From Ligula intestinalis (taxonomy: Eukaryota; Platyhelminthes; Cestoda; Diphyllobothriidea; Diphyllobothriidae): 64,000 bases of DNA. Numbering within the stretch: position 1 is the stretch's first letter; every line of letters starts with the position of its first letter. Under the pieces are notes generated by a model that ran no database searches, was not told the origin of the DNA, and worked only from the letters and a program-made list of their open reading frames with translations. The translations under genes and the position numbers were made by a program. Below are positions 57,611 through 64,000 of the stretch, one piece after another. The DNA is taken from assembly GCA_036362985.1 (NCBI GenBank), contig JAYGXS010000002.1, positions 85,163,206 through 85,227,205 of the forward strand. The letters run 5' to 3'.

Positions 57611-58300
57611 AGGGGGGAGAGAGAGAGAGAAAAAGACTGATAAATAAGGCTGCCTTAATAAATTGTGAAATGCTTACGGCTGAATCACCCTGGTGACGAA
57701 ATATGCTCTAATGTAGAAGAGCGAATGCCAAAAATCTGTTTTAAGAAAAAGCAAGATACGGCAAAGAGTTGAGCAACTGAGTATCAGTCAACTTGTTTGT
57801 TATAGAATTGGACAAATTAGTACTGATTGTAGGTCTGGGAGGTCTAAGAAATCCAAGAAAGTGCGCGTCAAAGAACCTGAGAAGTGTTTTGTCTTTGATT
57901 TGGTGGTGGTGGTGGTGGTGGTGGTGGTGGTGGTGGTGGCATATTTCATTTAATTATTAATGCAATATCCATTATCAGACGATTTAAATAATCCTTTCAA
58001 TGCATCTAGTGAACTGGCAGGTCTGTGGGACGAGTCAACGTATGCATAAAGAGCATAAACAGGGGGGGGGGGTGTATGGGCCGACTAAAGAGAAGAAAAG
58101 CAGACTCCTAAAAGCCTAAATGAACACCAACAGTTCTACGTCACTGATTCTGCATCACCTCAACACGTGACCCAAAGTCGCCACTTAAACACCCATTTAA
58201 CACGCAGCTTTATTAACAATATGCTAAGTCAAGCAATGCATATCAAGCAGAAATAAAATATATTTTCAATTTATTTTCCCAAAATGAGTATCTTTCGGAC
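57610..58300. other. Low-complexity and unassigned stretch
   Basis: It contains a GA run (57616-57631), a short plus frame rich in Lys near 57840-57890 running into the GGT tract, and a G run at 58063-58071. No gene was recognised. Confidence 0.35.
57896..57939. repeat. (GGT)n microsatellite
   Basis: About 14 uninterrupted GGT units. Confidence 0.95.
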
Positions 58301-58890
58301 TTTGCTCGTCAACACATACGGCAACAACAATTCAAATAAAGGGCTATTCTCAGAGCTGCGACCATGGAAGCGGCGTCAAAACCAACGAGTTGGCGAGTCC
58401 TCCCATCTTGTCTGAGCAAAATTGTGTACCAGCCTGCAATTACCTTGGGCACTAAGCTTGTACACCTTAAGGACAGGATTGGCTATCTCAACAGAAAACT
58501 AAATCGTCTACAAAATGCCGTGTTCCAGTTGTGATGTAATCTATTTTGGCCAAAACGGGAAATCTCTATCCACCCGCATACATGAACACCAGTTAGTGGT
58601 GACACCACCTATCACAGGTTGTGATGCACAGTGACTACAGGACAAATATTTGATGGGGAAAAACCAAATTGTTGGCACCTAACGATGGGTCATGCACTCA
58701 GACGAGGCATGCATTAAAAGGCATATCGAGTAAGATACCAATTACAAACGCCTCGAAGTTAGACGAATGCATAAACAAGCACTATCAACCGGATAATGCA
58801 ATGCAGCCAACCATATCATGTTGGGTTAGGCATCGTTTTGAGTTAACTGTGTTCGCACATCTCTCCTCTGACTGACGAGCTGGGGAGCCA
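58300..58890 (+). mobile_element. Penelope-like GIY-YIG endonuclease fragment, tandem unit 1
   Basis: The plus strand reads VYKMPCSSCDVIYFGQNGKS, then LSTRIHEHQLVV, the GIY-YIG domain with its Cys pair and conserved Arg/His. Upstream frames are broken. A hammerhead-like relic (CTGACGAGCTGG...CCAG) follows near 58870-58895. Confidence 0.6.
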
Positions 58891-59475
58891 GAATCAAAAA
58901 TTTACACATTAAAAACTATTCGTTCCCAAAGAACTTCCCTTGCTGTATATGGCATCCAATTCCATGTGCCGCTTAATGCACTAGTCATCGGAATTAACGA
59001 ACTCTCAAATTTCACGGCCTTTCTTAGATGGGCTGGAGACAACAACGCACGTTTGGTCCCTGTGACAGTTGCAAGGCAGTTTATTGCAGTCCAACAGGAA
59101 AATTGGTCTCAACAGGCTTACACGAACACCAATTGGCAGTAAGCAGCCGAGACTACCTGTCTAAAGTTGCCATGCATACACTAGAAATCGGGCACAAATT
59201 TGCTTGGGACCAAAATTGCATTGTTGGCTCCTGCTCATCTAAGAAGGGCAGCGATGATCCATGCCCTTATTGCCACATCGAATTGAATGCTATGTGCATT
59301 CATCTTAAAAAGCATGGAAAAGACGGTAACCAATCCGGCCTAGATGCTTACAACAAAGTCAAGTATTGGCCGAAATAACTAGGCATTATTCATTTTTCCA
59401 GCAGGTAAAAAAATGCTAACTGTACTGTACACTCTGATGACGACCTGGGAAACCAGGTATCGTGTCCCAAAGAAC
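58890..59475 (+). mobile_element. Penelope-like GIY-YIG endonuclease fragment, tandem unit 2
   Basis: The frame 59028-59378 contains CDSCKAVYCSPTGKLVSTGL, then HEHQLAVSSRDYLSKVAMHT and a Lys-rich tail. Its structure matches unit 1. The YIG position reads YCS, so the nuclease is probably inactive. A hammerhead-like sequence, CTCTGATGACGACCTGG plus GAAACCAGG, lies at 59433-59470 but lacks the GAAAC box. Confidence 0.6.
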
Positions 59476-59580
59476 TACCAAGATTGAATTTTACTTCTCG
59501 AGGTGCTCATTTTCCGAATCTTTATATATATATATACCCCGTTCCATCCCCCAAAGAATATGAAGAAGAAAAGGCGCGTT

Positions 59581-59745
59581 CATGAACCACACTGTATTGG
59601 TGCTGGCGTTTCGAAAACATGCTTGTTTCCATCATCAGAACGGTGAGGTGATCGTTCCTGCTTGTCTTGGTTTGTTTTGTCTTACTCTGATGATGGACAC
59701 AAGCACGTTTTCGAAACGTCAGCACCAATACAGTGTGGTTCATGA
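59581..59745. ncRNA. Inverted pair of hammerhead ribozyme motifs
   Basis: The left unit (59601-59642, minus) reads CTGATGA, a GGAAACAAGCATGTTTTC stem II, GAAACGCC. The right unit (59683-59724, plus) reads CTGATGA, GGACACAAGCACGTTTTC, GAAACGTC, AGC with an intact GUC triplet. Each is followed outward by ACCAATACAGTGTGGTTCAT, so the two form an inverted repeat of about 60-base arms around a 43-base spacer. A/G-rich or TTC-type tracts lie just outside. Confidence 0.65.
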
Positions 59746-59964
59746 AGGCACCTTTTCTTCTTCATCTTCTTTGGAGGGGGGGGGTGGGGAACGGGATAAT
59801 TTCTCTGGACCTCGTATCTTCAGCCATGTTAATATATATACGTTGCAAGGTACGCATTCCAAGTAATTAATTATATTTCCCAAAGAACGCATTACACTTC
59901 AACATGCATACACACATATGAATATATGTGCTTCGTCGATCTAGAAGAAAAACAATTAAGTTCC

Positions 59965-60178
59965 GCTTGGCCCAGGGGCTCACAATTAGAGCCCGCGCAT
60001 GGCGACTATGACGATAGGATGGAATGGCTGATGATGTCGAATAAGCCGAAAATTGTCTTTGTCAGTTGCACTCCATCATACGTCTGAAGTCGCTAAGCGA
60101 CTGCCTGCGATCGCTCTAAAACGAGCCTAAAGGCACAACGGGATAAGCACTTTCCCTAATCAGATAGATCGGCGGACA
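59965..60178 (+). repeat. tRNA-derived SINE, family B
   Basis: The body blocks GGAATGGCTGATGATGTCGA, ATAAGCCGAAAATTG, AGTCGCTAAGCGACTGCCTG, ACGAGCCTAAAGGCACAACG and GGATAAGCAC match the copies at 42.2 and 60.2 kb. The tRNA-like head is decayed. Confidence 0.6.
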
Positions 60179-60220
60179 GCCTACTTCCAGCGTATATTCC
60201 CGATTGAAATCGACAAAGTT

Positions 60221-60410
60221 ACGAGCCCGTGGTGCAATGGTAGAGTGATACACTTAATGGCCAAAGATCCCGAGTGATCCACACCTGGAATCGGGTATGA
60301 CTGGCTGATGATGACTAATAAGCCGAAAACGGCAATTTCGGTCTCCCTTGTCTGTCGGTTCCACTCCATATGCAAAGAGACGACTGTCTGCGGGTCCAGT
60401 CGACAATTAA
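60221..60410 (+). repeat. tRNA-derived SINE, family B
   Basis: The head GAGCCCGTGGTGCAATGGTA keeps an A box-like sequence. The body GGTATGACTGGCTGATGATG, ACTAATAAGCCGAAAACGGC and CGGTCTCCCTTGTCTGTCGG is the clearest version of the family in this window. Confidence 0.65.
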
Positions 60411-60567
60411 AAGCGTGCCACTACGCACTTTGCAGTCAAGTTTTTTTGTTCTGCTAATGCCAGCCAGACCTCTGCCCTAAACTGACATTCGTTATATCAG
60501 TTAGAAAGGAGACTATCTTCTGCAAACAGGAACAAAAACACTAAAAGGCAAATGAGCTTTCGATAAA

Positions 60568-60573
60568 TTTATT
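60568..60573 (-). terminator. Polyadenylation signal of DPH3
   Basis: AATAAA on the minus strand, about 75 bases after the DPH3 stop codon. Confidence 0.55.
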
Positions 60574-60646
60574 TTTACAAGAAGGAATTTCAGGGTGAAA
60601 GGCATCGATGAGAAGGGCAAAGCCCGTGAAACCGCATAGTACTTCC

Positions 60647-60965
60647 TCAGGCACATATTGCTTTCTCACTAACAGACTCCTTGTTCAAAAATGTGTCCTG
60701 AAAATATTGGGGCATTTAAAGTAAAAACTAACCAAATCGTAAATCACTCGGATCATCAACGAACAACTGGGACAGCGTGCAATATCTTCTCCACTTTCCA
60801 GCTCCTCCTATACGAAAGACTTGCCCTAAGACGGTCGATAGCAACAACTAAGCCTACCTTCGTAATCTGGAATCTGTCACCACACGGACATGGATAGAAG
60901 TAAGTCTCCTCATCTTCGTCATACTCCATGTCCTCAATTTCCACTTCGTCGTGGAGAACAGACAT
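60647..60965 (-). CDS. DPH3: Diphthamide biosynthesis protein 3 (DPH3/KTI11), 77 aa
   Basis: Exon 1 is 60965-60858 (36 codons), exon 2 is 60807-60733 (25 codons) and exon 3 is 60697-60647 (16 codons plus TGA). All junctions are phase 0, with introns of 50 and 35 bases. The protein begins [20 protein letters not shown] and has the CSL zinc-finger pattern [11 protein letters not shown] followed by [20 protein letters not shown], giving four zinc-ligand Cys in CxC and CxxC pairs. The family is an electron donor in the first step of diphthamide formation on elongation factor 2 and is also linked to Elongator and tRNA wobble modification. The tail is shorter than in the about 82-residue human protein and ends CA. 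A CCAAT lies 20-24 bases upstream of the ATG. Nothing suggests inactivation. Confidence 0.92.
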
Positions 60966-61164
60966 TGCCTCTCGAGTTCTTCCACCAATCAGCAGGGGCT
61001 AACAGAACCTACACGAGGAAGGAGGGAAAGCCGTGGAAACTGGGAGGGGGGGCAGTTTGACGAGATTAAATTCTACCGTTTATTAACGTTTACTGATCGC
61101 TAACGGAACTCACTCGTCCCACTCTATCTTAGAGGTCATTCTCGAGCCCCTCGCTAGCAGCCGC

Positions 61165-61330
61165 ATTGTCGACAAAGGCAAGGGAGAATGGAATGGCCAT
61201 TTCTGGCTCATTAGCCGCCATCAGCCAGTCATATCGAAGCCCAACCGAGGCTCGAACTCGCGAATTTTCTGGTCAGAGGTCTGACGCACTAAACATTGAG
61301 CTAAGAGATCATTGCCTTGCCAGTGTAGAT
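61165..61330 (-). repeat. tRNA-derived SINE, family B, minus copy
   Basis: The minus strand reads TTAGCTCAATGTTTAGTGCG (A box region), GCGAGTTCGAGCCTCGG (B box region), ATGACTGGCTGATGGCGGCT, AATGAGCCAGAAATGGCC and TCTCCCTTGCCTTTGTCG. The head is complete enough to show its tRNA origin. Confidence 0.65.
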
Positions 61331-61384
61331 ATTTTGACACTCGTTAAATTGCCAATAGAAGTGAATATGCGAGTTCCAGAAAGC

Positions 61385-62490
61385 AGTTCAGAAGAAGAAG
61401 ATGCGACCACGGGAACAAGGGTTTTATCTTCCTGACGTTTTGGATTCTGTAGAGAATCCTTAATCATAGGTGACCGTAGGATAGTCTGTGCTATGCACGG
61501 ATAGGGGTGAAACATGCACAGATTGCACGGTATTTATAGTTCGGAGCGGTGTTCCGCATGCGTACTGTAATTATCCACTCCTGTAGCCACCGTTAGGATG
61601 TTTACTGGTGCAGTGATGGCTTGAGACTTCGCATTCAACTCATTAATTGTCATAAATTCCTTGTCCGTGTCGGATTCGGGCTTGGTAATTGCGCGACAAT
61701 TATACGCGCTGTCTGAGAGTTTTTGCTGGGTCCCGCTCTTCCCACGTGACTGCGTCTCTTGCTCAGGCCATTACTCAGTACGCAGTATGGGAACGCCAAC
61801 TCGATGCGATTGTTGATGGACTGGGGGGAGCTGAGAACCATGAATCGAGCCTGCTTGTACTTACTTGACTCGAGCAGCTCGCGGCTCACGCGGTTATTCC
61901 CTCTTGCGAAGATTTCGGCCTCGTTGAACTTGAAAATGTGGCCGGGTCCCGTCGAGTGTGCTGCAACCTGGGATTTATCGTCCTTCTTCCTCACCGCCGC
62001 TACGTGCTCGGCCATTCGTGTCTTGAGTAATGCTCCGGTTTCTACGACGTGGTTTCTTTGACCACAACTGCACCAGATCTGCTGAACGACTCCAGCCGTC
62101 CCCGGCCGTGGTAGTGGGTTTTTCAGTCTCATGACCCGGCGCCTGTTAGTTACTTCTGCCCTCTGCGTAACTCCAAGTGGGGTGAGCAGGTGGCCAAATG
62201 CTACCGATACATTCTTCACCTACGGTAGAACTCGCCAAAGTTTTGGGTCAGTTGGATTTGTTTTCTTGCCTCGTCTGCGCATGCACTGGTCGACAAAATT
62301 GTGCGGGTAACCATTCATTCTCAGTGCCCGTTGAAGATATTGTAATTCAGCAAGTTTGTCTTCCACTTCGCTGCAATGCGTCTCAACGCGCCGGTATAGC
62401 ACTCTTAAGCAGCTGCGTTTACAACTGGTCGGGTGGTTGCTGCTGAAGTTCAGGACTTGCACAGTGTTGGTCGCTTTCCTAAACACTTTA
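61385..62490 (-). mobile_element. Penelope-like element, C-terminal half
   Basis: The minus frames 62486-62220 and 62219-61650 contain the RT end (NHPTSCKRSCLRVLYRRVE, then LRMNGYPHNFVDQCMRR). A GIY-YIG-type domain follows, with IWCSCGQRNHVVETGALL, TRMAEHVAAVRKKDDKSQVA and HSTGPGHIFKFNEAEIF. The last block is the PLE-typical A.H....GH.F.F....I motif. One frameshift lies near 62220. A 3' region of about 180 bases leads to the hammerhead-like end at 61429-61472 and a GAA tract at 61388-61400. Confidence 0.7.
61429..61472 (-). ncRNA. Variant hammerhead motif of the 61-62 kb PLE, core altered
   Basis: The minus strand reads CCT, ATGATTA, AGGATTCTCTACAGAATCC, AAAACGTC, AGG. Stem II is perfect and stem I pairs, but the CUGANGA box is AUGAUUA and GAAA is AAAA. 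It shares the altered first box with the motif at 13.4 kb. Confidence 0.45.
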
Positions 62491-62527
62491 ATTTTTAGGC
62501 CGCCACCCTCTTTGCGACCCCAAGCGG

Positions 62528-64000
62528 TTGTTACAGGAACAGAAAATTATAGCACGCATGTGGATGACCGGTACGACCTACAAATACCGTGCAATCTGTG
62601 CATGTCTCACACCATTCTACAGTGACTGGATCAGCGGAAGAACCTTGCAGGTATCGGCTGAGACGACTCGAGCCAGGTCCCGAAACGATGCCTCCTTCCG
62701 CCAACTTCGAAAGCTGGCAGCAAAGTCGGCTACAGATGACCGGCAGAAGTATTGGTTCGAAACGGCGACTTCTATGGAGCAGGCTTCTAATGCTGGTGAC
62801 ACCCGAAAATTGTACCAAATCATACGCCAGGTTAGTGGTAAGCCCCCGGCACTCTGTGATTCTGTTCGCGATGTGAATGGAGGATTTATTGCCAACAACT
62901 CGGCCAAGGTCGATCGCTGGCGTGAACACTTCGAGCACCTACTTAACTCTGACGAACAACCCATCACACCCTCCCTCTCCTCCACAGCGGAGTTTCAATC
63001 CTCTCCTGCCTACGCAGTGTCGTGTGACATCCCTTCCGAAGACGAAGTTACCAATGCAATGCAGAGGCTACGCAACAACAAGGCATGCGGAGAGGACGGT
63101 ATTCCTGCAGAAATCTACCACTTCTGTGTCGACACTCTGGCTCCTCGGCACCATGAGGTGATTGTACAGGCGTGGCGAGAAGAGACCGTTCCCCATGACT
63201 GGGGCTCAGGTATCCTTGTACCTGTCCACAAGAAGAGAGATACGACAAAATGCGAGAACTACCGTGGCATAAGTCTTATCGATGTTGCTGCAAAGATCTT
63301 CGCGGTTGTTCTTCTCAGGCGCTTTCAGTCTGTACGTGACTCCAGGACACAACCCAACCAAGCCGGATTCCGAGCTGGGCGTGGATGTGCGGATCAAATA
63401 TTCACACTGAGGCGCACTCTAGAATTCCGCCATAACTACCAACAACCGACGGCCGTTTGCTCCGTCGACTTTACCACCGCATTCGATTCTATCCGTCGTT
63501 AGTCCCTGTGGCGGATAATGGAACTGGATGGAGTACCAACCAAACTCATTGCGATGATTAAGGCCTACTATCGGTCTACCACCGCACGAGTCCTGGTCCA
63601 CAACGATCTCTCTCAGTCGTTTGATATCCGGTCTGGTGTCCGACAGGGCTTCGTCCTTTCGCCCATTCAGTTTAACTACGTCATTGACTGGATTCTCGGC
63701 AAAGCCCTACATGAAGAGGACGGTGTTAAACTTGCACCCGGACGCCGACTAACTGATCTTGACTACGCCGATGATATTGCGCTGTTAGCCTCAAGCTTTG
63801 ATGGTCTACAGTCAGTAGTGTCGCGGTTAAATGAGATCGCTATGTCGATAGGCGTGTCCATAAATTCCGGAAAGACGAAGTTGTTCTCGAGCTGCAGGAA
63901 AAAGCACCTTTGGTGATTGATGGCCATCAACTTGAAAAAATAGACAGCTTTAAATACCTCGGGGCGAGGCTGCTACCGAATGGGCAGAGCAAGGACGACA
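62528..64000 (+). mobile_element. RTE-like non-LTR reverse transcriptase, cut by window end
   Basis: An open frame from 62528 to a TAG at 63500, then the same frame to 63916, covers RT blocks. These are NKACGEDGIPAEIYHFCV, PVHKKRDTTKCENYRGISLI, NQAGFRAGRGCADQIFTLRR, VCSVDFTTAFDS, SGVRQGFVLSPIQFNYVIDW, LDYADDIALLA (catalytic YADD intact, near 63765) and SGKTKLFS. After a frameshift near 63905 it continues DGHQLEKIDSFKYLGARL to the window edge. The TAG stands where relatives have Glu (RES), and only this stop and one frameshift break about 1.4 kb. This is the youngest-looking element here. Its start abuts the oppositely oriented PLE at 62490. Confidence 0.82.

Noticed and set aside
57660..57900. 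Lys-rich short coding segment before the GGT tract
   Set aside because: The frame is short, stops flank it, and the following valine run is only microsatellite translation.
59433..59470. Complete hammerhead after the second tandem PLE fragment
   Set aside because: CTGATGA and a strong hairpin are present, but the GAAAC box and cleavage triplet are missing, so it was kept only as a relic.
1..64000. CRISPR arrays, bacterial operons or ribosome binding sites
   Set aside because: There are no regularly spaced repeats, and gene structure is clearly eukaryotic with introns and AATAAA signals.

Overview
The window looks like a repeat-rich animal nuclear genome, most likely a flatworm and probably a tapeworm of the Spirometra/Diphyllobothrium type. 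This is an inference. It rests on dense Penelope-like, RTE-like, CR1-like, Ty3/Gypsy and Helitron debris, spliced genes with very short introns, tRNA-like repeats and the absence of bacterial gene organisation. Two 100-base N runs (10414-10513 and 23560-23659) mark assembly gaps.

Four or five genuine host genes could be assembled by matching reading frames to splice sites. (1) A small three-exon gene at 390-3992 (+) encodes 177 residues and has a short motif resembling HCFC1R1; its last exon holds only seven coding bases. (2) A conserved final exon of SMKR1 (small lysine-rich protein 1) lies at 39943-40215 (+). (3) An unidentified minus-strand terminal exon at 40545-40751 is convergent with SMKR1. 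(4) A complete three-exon RWDD2-type gene (RWD plus DUF1115, 279 residues) spans 46360-53333 (-). (5) A complete three-exon DPH3/KTI11 gene (77 residues) spans 60647-60965 (-), with introns of 50 and 35 bases. A further orphan exon candidate lies at 17206-17430 (+).

The rest is mostly decayed mobile DNA. 5-13 kb holds tRNA-like repeats and three Penelope-like element (PLE) fragments. 13-15 kb holds an RTE-like endonuclease and a SINE. 18.6-19 kb is a second copy of a PLE 5' region. 22.6-27 kb is an RTE-like RT fragment joined across a gap to a Ty3/Gypsy gag-pol. 27-33 kb holds two inverted copies of one CR1-like element. 33.7-35 kb is an internally deleted Helitron and 41.1-41.9 kb a second Helitron in the opposite orientation, with SMKR1 between them. 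44-45 kb and 56-57.6 kb are two copies of one foldback element, the second split by a 566-base MITE with a perfect 8-base target duplication. 58-62.5 kb is PLE-rich, and 62.5-64 kb is an RTE-like RT that runs off the window.

The most interesting signal is a set of hammerhead-ribozyme motifs at PLE ends. Two lie in the introns of the RWDD2-type gene in the sense orientation: one in intron 1 has an intact core, and a decayed one sits about 120 bases upstream of the exon 3 acceptor. Another pair (about 59.6-59.75 kb) forms a head-to-head inverted repeat. The host genes are unrelated in function and nothing suggests an operon.
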